Shown here: positions 46,113-55,142 of the stretch, one piece after another
Numbering within the stretch: position 1 is the stretch's first letter
How the letters are laid out: each line of letters opens with the position of its first letter
The notes under the pieces: model-generated
What the model was told of the DNA's origin: nothing
The model's database searches: none
The model's input: only the letters and a program-made list of their open reading frames with translations
NCBI GenBank assembly: GCA_017936885.1
Contig: JAGBEO010000036.1
Span: 62,001 to 126,000 of the forward strand
Reading direction: 5' to 3'
Source: Lachnospiraceae bacterium
Lineage (GTDB): Bacteria > Bacillota > Clostridia > Lachnospirales > Lachnospiraceae
DNA length: 64,000 nt
Translations under genes and position numbers: made by a program

Positions 46113-47504
46113 GTGATACACCAATATATTAGCAATGGATATCGCATTGTGCTGGATGTGAACAGCGGCTGTGTTCATGTGGTGGACGAGCTGGCATATC
46201 GTGCGATTCCAATCGTAGAAGAACTGCTTAAGCAGAAGGTGGAAGCAGAAGATAAGATCACGGAGGAAACAGCCGGACAGTTAGGTATGGATGTTTCTCA
46301 AGTGGCGGAAACCGTAAAAGAGATTTTGGAATTAAAAGAAGCGGGAATGCTTTTTACAGAAGATATTTATGAAAAATATATCGGAGAGTTCAAGGACAGA
46401 CAGACGGTGGTTAAGGCACTGTGCCTGCATATAGCCCATGACTGCAATCTTGCCTGCAAATATTGTTTTGCGGAAGAGGGAGAGTATCATGGAAGACGGG
46501 CCTTGATGAGCTTTGAAGTGGGGAAGAAAGCTTTGGATTTTCTGGTGGCGAATTCCGGCAACCGTGTGAATCTGGAAGTGGATTTCTTCGGCGGCGAGCC
46601 GTTAATGAACTGGCAGGTGGTGAAAGATCTGGTAGCCTACGGCAGAAGCTTAGAGGAACCCCATCATAAGAAATTCCGTTTTACGCTGACCACGAACGGT
46701 GTTCTGTTGAATGATGAAATCTTAGAGTTTGCCAACAAAGAGATGGCTAACATCGTACTGAGCATTGACGGGCGCAAAGAGATCCACGATCTGATGCGTC
46801 CTCACAGAGGCGGTCAGGGAAGCTATGACGAGGTAGTGCCTAAATATAAGAAGGTTGCCGGGAGCAGAAACCAGATGAATTACTATGTGAGAGGTACCTT
46901 TACCAGAAACAATCTGGACTTCACAGAGGATGTGAAGCATCTGGCTGACGAGGGCTTTGAGCAGATCTCCGTGGAACCGGTGGTAGCCGCAGACACAGAG
47001 GATTATGCCATCAGACAGGAAGATGTTCCGGCAATTCTTGCGGAGTACGATAAGCTGGCGCTGGAATATATTAAGAGGAAAAAGGAAGGAAAAGGTTTTA
47101 ATTTCTTCCATTTTATGATAGATTTAGAGGGTGGTCCCTGTGTGGCGAAGAGACTTTCCGGCTGCGGTTCCGGTACGGAATATCTGGCTGTGACGCCCTG
47201 GGGAGATTTCTATCCCTGTCATCAGTTCGTCGGGCAGGAAGAGTTCCTGATGGGAAATGTGGATGAAGGCATTATCCGCACAGACATCCGGGATACGTTT
47301 AAGACTTGTAATGTCTATGCGAAGGAACATTGCAGGGACTGCTTCGCAAAGTTTTACTGCAGCGGCGGCTGTGCTGCCAATGCGTATAATTTCAGCGGCA
47401 GCATCAACGGTTCGTATGAGATTGGCTGTGAATTGCAGAGAAAGCGAATTGAATGTGCAATTATGATAAAAGCGGCACTTGCCGATGAGGAAAAGGAGAA
47501 TTAA
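46113..47504 (+). CDS. scfB: SCIFF maturase ScfB, radical SAM/SPASM enzyme
   Basis: 463 residues. Start GTG 46113 with AGGAG 7 bases upstream. An N-terminal RRE-like precursor-binding region (1-95), then the radical SAM motif CNLACKYC (about residue 110), DFFGGEPLMNW, and a Cys-rich SPASM region (FYPCHQF, CNVYAKEHCRDCFAKFYCSGGC) for two auxiliary Fe-S clusters. Forms thioether links in the ScfA peptide. The gene is followed 2 bases after its stop by secDF. Confidence 0.96.
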   Translation: MIHQYISNGYRIVLDVNSGCVHVVDELAYRAIPIVEELLKQKVEAEDKITEETAGQLGMDVSQVAETVKEILELKEAGMLFTEDIYEKYIGEFKDRQTVVKALCLHIAHDCNLACKYCFAEEGEYHGRRALMSFEVGKKALDFLVANSGNRVNLEVDFFGGEPLMNWQVVKDLVAYGRSLEEPHHKKFRFTLTTNGVLLNDEILEFANKEMANIVLSIDGRKEIHDLMRPHRGGQGSYDEVVPKYKKVAGSRNQMNYYVRGTFTRNNLDFTEDVKHLADEGFEQISVEPVVAADTEDYAIRQEDVPAILAEYDKLALEYIKRKKEGKGFNFFHFMIDLEGGPCVAKRLSGCGSGTEYLAVTPWGDFYPCHQFVGQEEFLMGNVDEGIIRTDIRDTFKTCNVYAKEHCRDCFAKFYCSGGCAANAYNFSGSINGSYEIGCELQRKRIECAIMIKAALADEEKEN

Positions 47505-47506
47505 TT

Positions 47507-49795
47507 ATGAAAAAGAGCAGAGCGGTTGTAAGCCTGATTGTGTTCGTTCTGATCCTTGGGCTGTTGGGCTATACGGCAGTCTTCGGTGTGGGTTCTGACC
47601 AGTCGGGTTCGGCTTCCAGTATTAAGCTGGGACTTGATCTGGCAGGCGGTGTCAGCATCACCTATCAGGTAGTGGGAGATGAAGAACCCAGTGCCGAGGA
47701 TATGAGTGATACGATCTATAAGCTGCAGCAGCGTGTAGATAACTACAGCACCGAAGCACAGGTATATCAGGAGGGCAGCGACAGAATCAATATTGAGATT
47801 CCCGGTGTCTCCGATGCAAATCAGATTTTGGAAGAGCTTGGCAAGCCGGGCAGTCTGTATTTTATCTCACAGACAGACAGCGAAGGAAATGCCAATTACG
47901 AGATGACTACCTATGAAATCGATGAAGACGGTATTTTAAGACCTGCCTATGAGTTGAAGAAAACGTTGGAAGAATTACAGGCAGACGGATCTATCGTATT
48001 ATCCGGTACAGAGGTGGAAAGTGCACAGGCAAGAACACAGCAGGACTCCATGGGTAATCTTGAGAACGTAGTCAGCCTGACCTTTAATGAGGAAGGTACG
48101 AAGGCTTTCGCAGAGGCAACTACCAAGGCATATGCGAACGGAGAAACGATTGCGATTTATTATGATAATGAGTTCGTCAGCGTGCCGAATGTACAGGCTG
48201 CCATCACAGACGGCAATGCGGTGATTACAGGACAGGACAGTGCGGCAGAGGCAGAACAGCTTGCTTCCACGATTCGTATCGGCGGCCTGAAACTGGAACT
48301 GGAAGAACTTCGTTCCAATGTAGTAGGTGCACAGCTTGGCTCCGCAGCGATAGATTCCAGCCTGATTGCAGCGGCAGTTGGTTTCGCACTGGTTGTTGTG
48401 TTTATGATAGCAGTATATTATGTTGCAGGTCTGGCAGCTTCCTTAGCGCTTGTCTTATATACAGAGTTAATGGTAATTCTGTTATATGCATTTGAGGCGA
48501 CACTGACACTGCCTGGTATCGCCGGTATTATCCTCAGCGTGGGTATGGCGGTGGATGCCAACGTTATTATTTTCGCCCGTATCCGTGAGGAATTAGCGAC
48601 AGGCAAGACTGTACAGTCTGCTATTAAGATTGGTTTCAACAAAGCATTATCGGCTATTTTGGATGGAAATATCACGACCTTTATTGCAGCGATCGTACTT
48701 TATGTTATGGGAAGCGGTACGATTAAGGGCTTCTCCATCACATTAATGCTTGGTATTGTATTGTCCATGTTTACGGCGCTTGTTGTTACGAAATTCCTGA
48801 TGAATGTATTCTATGCGCTGGGTATCCAGAGTGAGAAGGCATACGGTGTCGGCAAGGAGAAGAAGACCATTAATTTCTTATCCAGAAGATATGTATTCTT
48901 CGGGCTTTCCGTTGCAGTGATTCTGGCAGGCTTCGTAGTGATGGGAGTGAACAAATCCCAGATCGGCATGCCTTTAAATTACAGCTTAGACTTCGTGGGC
49001 GGTACTTCTACTACCATGACGCTCAATGAGGATATGAGCATTGAGGAGATTGATGCACAGATCGTTCCTTACGTGGAAGACATCACAGGTGACGGTAACG
49101 TACAGACAACGAAGGTGGCCGGTTCTAATCAGGTGATTATTAAGACAAGAACCCTGAATGTGGATGAAAGAGAAGAATTTGCTAATGTAATGGTAAATAA
49201 TTTCGGTGTAGATGAGAGTAGTATCACAGCCGAGACCATCAGTGCGACGATCAGTTCTGAGATGCAGACAGGTGCAGTCAAAGCGATTATTGTAGCTACA
49301 GTGCTGATGCTTCTTTATATCTGGTTTAGATTTAAGGATATCCGTTTTGGTGCAAGCAGTGTGATCGCATTGCTTCATGATGTATTGGTTGTGCTCGCAT
49401 TCTATGCGGTTGCAAGGGTATCCGTAGGAAATACCTTTATCGCATGTATGCTGACGATCGTAGGTTACTCCATTAATGCGACAATCGTTATCTTCGACCG
49501 TATCCGTGAGAACATGGCAGGGATGAGAAATAAAGAAGACTTGCAGAACATGGTCAACGCAAGTATCTCACAGACATTGTCCAGAAGTATCTTTACTTCC
49601 CTGACGACTTTCTTCATGGTAGCGGCTTTGGAAGTGTTTGGCGTTTCCTCGATCAGAGAATTTGCACTTCCTCTGATGGTAGGTATCGTATGCGGTACGT
49701 ATTCCTCCATCTGCCTGACCGGTGCTATGTGGTTCGTATTCCGTACGAAGTTTGGTAAGACAGGCAATAAGGGTAAAAAAGCGGCAGCTAAATAG
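47507..49795 (+). CDS. secDF: SecDF protein-export subunit fusion
   Basis: 762 residues, ATG 47507 with AAGGAG upstream. SecD half: one helix, a large extracytoplasmic domain beginning KLGLDLAGGVSITYQV, then five helices with GMAVDANVIIFARIREEL. SecF half from about 445: LDFVGGTSTTM and GYSINATIVIFDRIRENM, ending in six helices. Uses the proton gradient to help complete protein secretion. Fused SecDF and its place directly after scfB are common in Clostridia. Confidence 0.96.
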   Translation: MKKSRAVVSLIVFVLILGLLGYTAVFGVGSDQSGSASSIKLGLDLAGGVSITYQVVGDEEPSAEDMSDTIYKLQQRVDNYSTEAQVYQEGSDRINIEIPGVSDANQILEELGKPGSLYFISQTDSEGNANYEMTTYEIDEDGILRPAYELKKTLEELQADGSIVLSGTEVESAQARTQQDSMGNLENVVSLTFNEEGTKAFAEATTKAYANGETIAIYYDNEFVSVPNVQAAITDGNAVITGQDSAAEAEQLASTIRIGGLKLELEELRSNVVGAQLGSAAIDSSLIAAAVGFALVVVFMIAVYYVAGLAASLALVLYTELMVILLYAFEATLTLPGIAGIILSVGMAVDANVIIFARIREELATGKTVQSAIKIGFNKALSAILDGNITTFIAAIVLYVMGSGTIKGFSITLMLGIVLSMFTALVVTKFLMNVFYALGIQSEKAYGVGKEKKTINFLSRRYVFFGLSVAVILAGFVVMGVNKSQIGMPLNYSLDFVGGTSTTMTLNEDMSIEEIDAQIVPYVEDITGDGNVQTTKVAGSNQVIIKTRTLNVDEREEFANVMVNNFGVDESSITAETISATISSEMQTGAVKAIIVATVLMLLYIWFRFKDIRFGASSVIALLHDVLVVLAFYAVARVSVGNTFIACMLTIVGYSINATIVIFDRIRENMAGMRNKEDLQNMVNASISQTLSRSIFTSLTTFFMVAALEVFGVSSIREFALPLMVGIVCGTYSSICLTGAMWFVFRTKFGKTGNKGKKAAAK

Positions 49796-49902
49796 GATAG
49801 TAAACAGGAAGAGATAAGAAAGATACAAAATGCATCATTAGATATTGACAAAGTAATGGTATGGATGTATTATTGTATACAACAAAGAAAAAGAAGTGAA
49901 CG

Positions 49903-49935
49903 AAGGCGTTCTGCGAGAAGCAGGACGCCTTTTTT
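49903..49935 (+). terminator. rho-independent terminator after secDF
   Basis: AAGGCGTTCTGC (49903-49914) pairs with GCAGGACGCCTT (49920-49931; one mismatch), followed by TTTT and more T. It lies about 110 bases after the secDF stop. Confidence 0.82.
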
Positions 49936-50007
49936 GCGCGCATAAGCAGAGTCAGAAGGCTTGCGAATCTGCTTATGGCACAAGAGTGAGAAATGGGAGG
50001 AATGTCT

Positions 50008-51327
50008 ATGTATGATTTGGATTTGTTGGAGCACACGGATACCGTGAATGAATTGCTGGCACGGTACGGCGTGAAATTCGGTATTTATAAAAATAATACC
50101 TTTAAGGAACAGTTGTTTCCTTTTGATGCGATTCCCCGTGTGATAGAGAAGGAAGAGTTTGGTTATCTGGAAAAGGGATTGAAACAGAGAGTGGTGGCGC
50201 TCAATCTTTTCCTGAAAGATATATACAGTAAGAAACAAATCGTGAAGGATAAGGTAGTGCCGGAAGATTTTATCTATGCATCCAGCGGATATATGGCAGA
50301 GTGCGAGGGAATTTGCCCGCCGAAGGATATTTATTCCCACATTTCCGGTATTGATCTGGTGCAGGGTAAGGATAAGGAATGGTATATTCTGGAAGATAAC
50401 CTGCGGGTGCCCTCAGGCGCTTCTTATCCGATGATTGCCAGAGATCTGTGCAGGCGAAGCAGCCCCCTTACGTTCCAGAACACGAAGCTGGAGGACAACC
50501 GCAATTATGCCAAACTTCTCAGACGTACCCTGGATCATGTCAATGTGGGCGGACATACGGTAATTCTTACACCGGGCAGATACAATGCTGCTTACTTTGA
50601 ACATTCCTATCTGGCGGAAAAAACAGGAGCACATCTGGTAAACGGTTCGGAGCTTAAAGTAGTGGATGATAAGCTGTATTATGTGACATACAGCGGGGAG
50701 TTGGAGCGTGTAGGCGCCGTGTACCGGAGAATTTCGGATGAATATTTAGATCCCATGAACTTCAATCCTGAGTCAGTGATCGGTATTCCTCATATTTATG
50801 ATGTGTACCGCAAGGGAAATGTGGCGCTTTTAAACGCACCGGGCAACGGTGTGGCTGATGATAAGGGAATCTATTACTTTGTGCCGAAGATGATTCAGTA
50901 TTATCTGGGTGAGGAACCGATTTTACATAATGCACCGACATACCTTCCGTTCTATGAAGAGGATATGAAGTATGTTCTGGAAAACTTCGATAAACTGGTA
51001 TTAAAGGACGTGGCGGAAGCAGGAGGCTACGGCGTGGTATTCGGATCGTCCATGAGCGCGAAGCAGAAGGAGGATTTCATCGCACTGCTTAAGGCAGAGC
51101 CGAGACGATTCATTGCACAGGAAGTGATAGATTTTCTGGATATTGATATCCTGGAGGGCAGCGATTCGGTGCCGCGTAAGGCAGACCTCAGGGCTTTTGT
51201 GCTGATGGCAGATGAGCCCCTTGTCTGGAAAAGCGGACTGACCAGATTTTCCAGAAATCCGGATTCATTTATTGTTAATTCATCTCAGGGAGGAGGATTT
51301 AAAGATACATGGGTATTATCTCAGTAG
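50008..51327 (+). CDS. circularly permuted ATP-grasp protein
   Basis: About 439 residues; ATG 50008 has GGGAGG (49995-50000) 7 bases before it. I recognise the circularly permuted ATP-grasp family (CP_ATPgrasp) from YILEDNLRVPSGASYPMIARDLCR, TPGRYNAAYFEHSYLAEKTG, VYRRISDEYLDPMNF, NAPGNGVADDKGIYYFVPKM and the C-terminal LVLKDVAEAGGYGVVFG. ATP-grasp enzymes join a carboxylate to an amine through an acyl phosphate. First gene of an operon with Alpha-E and transglutaminase proteins, a set proposed to build or modify a peptide or amino-acid conjugate. Substrate unknown. Confidence 0.88.
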   Translation: MYDLDLLEHTDTVNELLARYGVKFGIYKNNTFKEQLFPFDAIPRVIEKEEFGYLEKGLKQRVVALNLFLKDIYSKKQIVKDKVVPEDFIYASSGYMAECEGICPPKDIYSHISGIDLVQGKDKEWYILEDNLRVPSGASYPMIARDLCRRSSPLTFQNTKLEDNRNYAKLLRRTLDHVNVGGHTVILTPGRYNAAYFEHSYLAEKTGAHLVNGSELKVVDDKLYYVTYSGELERVGAVYRRISDEYLDPMNFNPESVIGIPHIYDVYRKGNVALLNAPGNGVADDKGIYYFVPKMIQYYLGEEPILHNAPTYLPFYEEDMKYVLENFDKLVLKDVAEAGGYGVVFGSSMSAKQKEDFIALLKAEPRRFIAQEVIDFLDIDILEGSDSVPRKADLRAFVLMADEPLVWKSGLTRFSRNPDSFIVNSSQGGGFKDTWVLSQ

Positions 51328-51977
51328 AACAGGCAGACAGGTTATTTTGGCTCGGCAGGTATTCCGAGCGGGTATATACGACACTTCGGTTGTATTCCAA
51401 CAGCTTCGATACCATGATTGATGAGATCACGGACAGTTATCAGAAGTTCTGTAAAGACATTGATATTCCGGATATCTATGGTTCGAAAGAAGCGTTTAAG
51501 GAGCATTATCCTTTTGACGAGGACAATCCGGATTCGATTTTCAGTAATCTGAACAGGGCTTATGATAACGCGGTAGTGCTTCGGGAAGAGATCGGATCGG
51601 AGACTTTATCCTATATCCAGTTAGCGATCTATGATATGAATAAGGCGCGGATCAGCCGTGCACCATTGATCGAGATGCAGCGGGTCATTGACAATATTCT
51701 TGCTTTTTGGGGAATCGCAGATGACAGTATTGATTCACCGCAGGTCAGAAACCTGATCAAGACAGGCAAGAGAATCGAACGCATTGACCTTTATGCCAGA
51801 CTCGGAATCAAAAGAAATGAGCTGGTGCGGGAGATTAACCGTCTGGCGCACCGGATTCTCCGCTGCCAGGTAGAATACGACGCGGCAAAGGTAGAAGAAT
51901 TAAAACAACTTGTAGACACTCCTGAAATAGATTACTATAAGATTGTGGAAGTAGTGGAGGCTATTTTCCCAACATAA
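51309..51977 (+). CDS. Alpha-E domain protein
   Basis: 222 residues, entirely helical, of the Alpha-E (DUF403) family: starts MGIISVEQADRLFWLGRYSERVYTTLRLY, and the ERVYTT/RLF pattern is typical. The usual family length is about 300, so this is a short version. Overlaps the ATP-grasp gene by 19 bases; AGGAGG lies within that gene's end. The family nearly always travels with CP-ATP-grasp and transglutaminase genes; its biochemical role is unknown, perhaps a scaffold or substrate carrier. Confidence 0.88.
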   Translation: MGIISVEQADRLFWLGRYSERVYTTLRLYSNSFDTMIDEITDSYQKFCKDIDIPDIYGSKEAFKEHYPFDEDNPDSIFSNLNRAYDNAVVLREEIGSETLSYIQLAIYDMNKARISRAPLIEMQRVIDNILAFWGIADDSIDSPQVRNLIKTGKRIERIDLYARLGIKRNELVREINRLAHRILRCQVEYDAAKVEELKQLVDTPEIDYYKIVEVVEAIFPT

Positions 51978-51999
51978 TAAGACAGACAGGAGCAGAACA

Positions 52000-52788
52000 G
52001 TGAAAAGGTTATCTTTCGACTATTATATGCACATAGCGTTTTCAGAGATCGTAACCCAGTGTCACTACACTATCAAATGTATTCCGATGAATACAGAGAA
52101 TCAGCAATTAGAGACATTACAGGTTGAGATTGAGCCGAAGGACACGATGAGCAGAGGCGAGGATTCTTTTGGAAATCAGTATTTATATGGAAGTGTGGAT
52201 CAGAACCATGAGGAATTTTACTTCCATATAACAGGAGAAGTCATAACGGGTATGACTACGTGGCAGGATGGTGTAGCGGATCATATGGCGGGAATGTATC
52301 GTTATGCTTCAAGATATACGCAGATGGGAGAGGCATTAGAGGATTACTATTCTATAGCTGCACCTAAGGCGGAGGAAGATACATATGCCTATGCAGTCCG
52401 GCTGATGCACAGGCTGCATGAGGAGTTTGTTTATGAAAAAAATGTGACAGACGTTTCTACCACGGCAGAAGAAGCTTGGAAACTGGAAAGAGGCGTCTGT
52501 CAGGATTATGCCCATATCATGATTGCCCTTTGCCGCAGGGCGGGAATTATGGCGCGGTATGTGGCGGGTATGATGATCGGAGAAGGTGCAAGCCATGCAT
52601 GGGTGGAGATAGCTTACGAAGGCAAGTGGTATGCCTTTGATCCCACCAATGATAAGCTGGTAGATGACACCTATATCAAGCTGGGGGTCGGCAGGGATGC
52701 TGCTGACTGCCAGATTAACCGCGGACTTTTGCGGGGCGGCGGCACGCAGACACAGACTGTGGATGTGAAGGTGACGGTCTGTGAATAA
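52000..52788 (+). CDS. transglutaminase-like protein
   Basis: 262 residues from GTG 52000 (AGGAG 7 bases upstream). An N-terminal beta-rich bacterial transglutaminase-N domain (1-115), then the papain-fold transglutaminase core with Cys in GVCQDYAHIMIALCR, His in ASHAWVEI and Asp in AFDPTND, the full catalytic triad. No signal peptide, so cytoplasmic. Probably a peptidase or amide-transferase acting with the ATP-grasp/Alpha-E pair. A hairpin terminator follows at 52803-52840. Confidence 0.9.
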   Translation: MKRLSFDYYMHIAFSEIVTQCHYTIKCIPMNTENQQLETLQVEIEPKDTMSRGEDSFGNQYLYGSVDQNHEEFYFHITGEVITGMTTWQDGVADHMAGMYRYASRYTQMGEALEDYYSIAAPKAEEDTYAYAVRLMHRLHEEFVYEKNVTDVSTTAEEAWKLERGVCQDYAHIMIALCRRAGIMARYVAGMMIGEGASHAWVEIAYEGKWYAFDPTNDKLVDDTYIKLGVGRDAADCQINRGLLRGGGTQTQTVDVKVTVCE

Positions 52789-52802
52789 TAGCGTGTGGAT
52801 GG

Positions 52803-52840
52803 AACGTTTGTGTGGAAGCGGCACAAATGTTACGTTTTTT
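52803..52840 (+). terminator. rho-independent terminator after the transglutaminase gene
   Basis: AACGTTTGTG (52803-52812) pairs with CACAAATGTT (52822-52831; one G-T), then ACG and six T. It separates the ATP-grasp operon from the M14 genes, which may have their own promoter. Confidence 0.75.
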
Positions 52841-52912
52841 CTATGATAGTAGAAGAGTCAGCCGGCTGGCGGGAGATTTTGGTGATAGAACGCTTCGGAA
52901 TGGAAGGTAGTT

Positions 52913-53863
52913 ATGATAGAGACAGTTGCGTCTGTAGGGCTTCCGGTGGGAGAAGTTCTGGAGATTAAGAAGAACAGGATTGTTCCTGAATATGGTGATG
53001 AGAAAGTATGGAAGCGGATCAGCATTGTCACCGGTATCCATGGGGATGAACTGGAAGGACAGTATGTATGTTTCGAACTGCTCCGGCGGATTGCGGCACA
53101 GCAGGATAAGCTGAGTGGTATTGTAGATGTGTATCCGGCGATGAATCCGCTCGGTATCGATTCTATTACAAGAGGGGTTCCGGCATTCGATCTGGACATG
53201 AACCGTCTTTTCCCGGGAGATATAAACGGCAATATGACGGAGTATCTGGCGGCTAAGATCGTAGAGGATATCACAGGTTCCGATCTGTGTGTGGATATTC
53301 ATGCCAGCAATATTTATCTGACGGAGATCCCGCAGATCAGAATCAATGAATTACATAAGGATACGTTAGTTCCTCTTGCCATGAAGGCTAATGTAGACTT
53401 TATCTGGGTGCACGGCGCCAGCACGGTATTGGAATCCACGCTGGCATACAGCTTAAACAGCAGGGACGTCCCCACACTGGTGGTGGAGATGGGAGTAGGT
53501 ATGCGTATCACGAAGACCTATTGCGACCAGATGGTGGACGGTATCTTTTCTCTTATGAAGGAACTTGGTATCTGGCAGGGAGATGTGCCGGAACCAAGAA
53601 AGCCTATTATTTCAGAAGATGAAGAGGATGTCTGCTTCTTAAATGCTGCCACATCCGGTATCTTTGTGCAGCAGGTAAAACATTGGGAACGGCTGAAAAA
53701 GGGAGATATGGTCGGACAGATCATAGATCCTTTAAACGGTAAGGTGCTGGATGATGTGGTGTCTCCGGTAAACGGAATCCTTTTTACCATCAGGGAATAT
53801 CCGGTGGTGGATGCCGGATCACTGTTGGGAAGGCTTCTGCGGGAGGAAATTTTGGACAGGTGA
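52913..53863 (+). CDS. M14-family succinylglutamate desuccinylase/aspartoacylase-like hydrolase
   Basis: 316 residues. Zinc site complete: His43 and Glu46 in GIHGDELEG, His130 in VDIHAS; catalytic Glu192 in LVVEMGVG; substrate-binding NR in DMNRLFPGD. A C-terminal lipoyl-like beta-barrel (about 230-316; GIFVQQ, GDMVGQIIDPLNG) is typical of this branch. Expected to hydrolyse an N-acyl amino acid or a C-terminal amide in the cytoplasm. It starts 124 bases after the transglutaminase gene, past a terminator, and has a closely related but degenerate partner next door. Confidence 0.88.
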   Translation: MIETVASVGLPVGEVLEIKKNRIVPEYGDEKVWKRISIVTGIHGDELEGQYVCFELLRRIAAQQDKLSGIVDVYPAMNPLGIDSITRGVPAFDLDMNRLFPGDINGNMTEYLAAKIVEDITGSDLCVDIHASNIYLTEIPQIRINELHKDTLVPLAMKANVDFIWVHGASTVLESTLAYSLNSRDVPTLVVEMGVGMRITKTYCDQMVDGIFSLMKELGIWQGDVPEPRKPIISEDEEDVCFLNAATSGIFVQQVKHWERLKKGDMVGQIIDPLNGKVLDDVVSPVNGILFTIREYPVVDAGSLLGRLLREEILDR

Positions 53864-53879
53864 ATCAGTTGCACCTGTC
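53855..53879 (+). terminator. hairpin after the first M14 gene
   Basis: GACAGGTG (53855-53862) and CACCTGTC (53872-53879) with the stop codon in the stem, followed by ATGATTTTT. A weak terminator or message-stabilising hairpin. Confidence 0.5.
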
Positions 53880-53971
53880 ATGATTTTTGACCGGAACTGT
53901 CTGACACAGAAGAAAGGGTACCAGGAATACCAAGTCAGAGACAGAAATTAAGAAGAAATGGGTAATGGTAA

Positions 53972-54904
53972 ATGGAAAAGAAAGTATTATATGAAATAAA
54001 AGCATTATACCGGGATGATCTGCGTGTGATGGGATATGAATTCGGAGAAGGGGAAGAGACCCTCTGTATTCTGGGCAGCCTTCGGGGAAATGAAGTACAG
54101 CAGCTCTATGTATGTTCCCAGCTTGTGAAACGGTTCACAGAACTGGAGAAGCAGGGCAGGATTCATGCAGGACACAAAATACTGATCATTCCTACTGCCA
54201 ATCCCTATTCCGTGAACATCAAGAAACGGTTCTGGCCTACGGACAATACCGATATTAACCGCATGTTTCCCGGATATGATCTGGGTGAGACAACACAGCG
54301 GATCGCGGCCGGTATTTTTGATCAGATTAAGAATTATAAGTACGGGATTCAGTTTACGTCTTTCTATATGCCGGGCAATTTTGAACCCCATGTGCGCATG
54401 ATGAAGACCGGCTTTGAGGATGTGGAGATGGCGAAGCGGTTCGGTATGCCTTATGTGGTGATCAGGGAGACAAGACCGTATGATACGACTACTCTTAATT
54501 ATAACTGGCAGATTTGGGAAACCCATGCGTTTAGTATTTATACCACGACGACAGAATCTATCGACAAGGAAAGTGCCCAGATGGCGGTGCGGAGTATTCT
54601 GACGTTCCTTGCCAAAGAGGGCGTGGTGGATTACAAGGGACATGACGGCTATCTTTCCCAGGTGGTCATTGATACGGATATGGTGCCGGTGAGGACGAAA
54701 GTGTCAGGAATCTTCGAGCCGAAGGTGAAGGTGGGCGAAGAAGTTGTGAAGGGGCAGGTGATGGCAGAGACGATTGATCCCTATGAGGGAAATGTGACAG
54801 AGGTTTTAACTGCGCCGGTGGACGGGATGGTTTTCTTTGCGCATAATGAGCCGCTGACTTATGCGAATACGGCGGTGTTTAAGCTGGTGATTAGGGAGGA
54901 GTAG
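53972..54904 (+). CDS. degenerate M14-family (aspartoacylase-like) protein, likely pseudoenzyme
   Basis: 310 residues, related to the preceding protein over its whole length (DINRMFPG; the C-terminal barrel with GIFEPKVKVGEEVVKGQ). The zinc site is not kept: GSLRGNEVQQ has Arg38 in place of the first His and Asn for Asp; the second His is replaced (Thr129 in IQFTSF); and the catalytic Glu region reads SIYTTTT. The NR substrate motif and Glu41 remain. So it probably binds the ligand without zinc hydrolysis, perhaps as regulator or partner of the active copy. The frame is intact and its codon use is normal, so it is not a decayed gene. Confidence 0.85.
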   Translation: MEKKVLYEIKALYRDDLRVMGYEFGEGEETLCILGSLRGNEVQQLYVCSQLVKRFTELEKQGRIHAGHKILIIPTANPYSVNIKKRFWPTDNTDINRMFPGYDLGETTQRIAAGIFDQIKNYKYGIQFTSFYMPGNFEPHVRMMKTGFEDVEMAKRFGMPYVVIRETRPYDTTTLNYNWQIWETHAFSIYTTTTESIDKESAQMAVRSILTFLAKEGVVDYKGHDGYLSQVVIDTDMVPVRTKVSGIFEPKVKVGEEVVKGQVMAETIDPYEGNVTEVLTAPVDGMVFFAHNEPLTYANTAVFKLVIREE

Positions 54905-54954
54905 GGAAGGATTCCGACAGATGATATCATTGCGCAGTTTAAGCTGTGCATCAT

Positions 54955-54990
54955 AAAAAAGCTTCATGTCAAGTGATATGAGGCTTTTTT
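54955..54990 (+). terminator. rho-independent terminator after the second M14 gene
   Basis: AAGCTTCAT (54959-54967) pairs with ATGAGGCTT (54978-54986; one G-U in RNA), flanked by six A and followed by TTTT. Confidence 0.8.
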
Positions 54991-55142
54991 GCGTGTAAAG
55001 TTTTATGATTTCGGGAGATGATGGTTGGTATGGTAGCATAGAAAAACAATATTGCTATTGAAAATAGCAAATAAAAGCGATAAAATAAGGATTAAATTGT
55101 GTTACTAATTAAGTTGCGCAGAAAGAGAGGATATGTCTGCGT

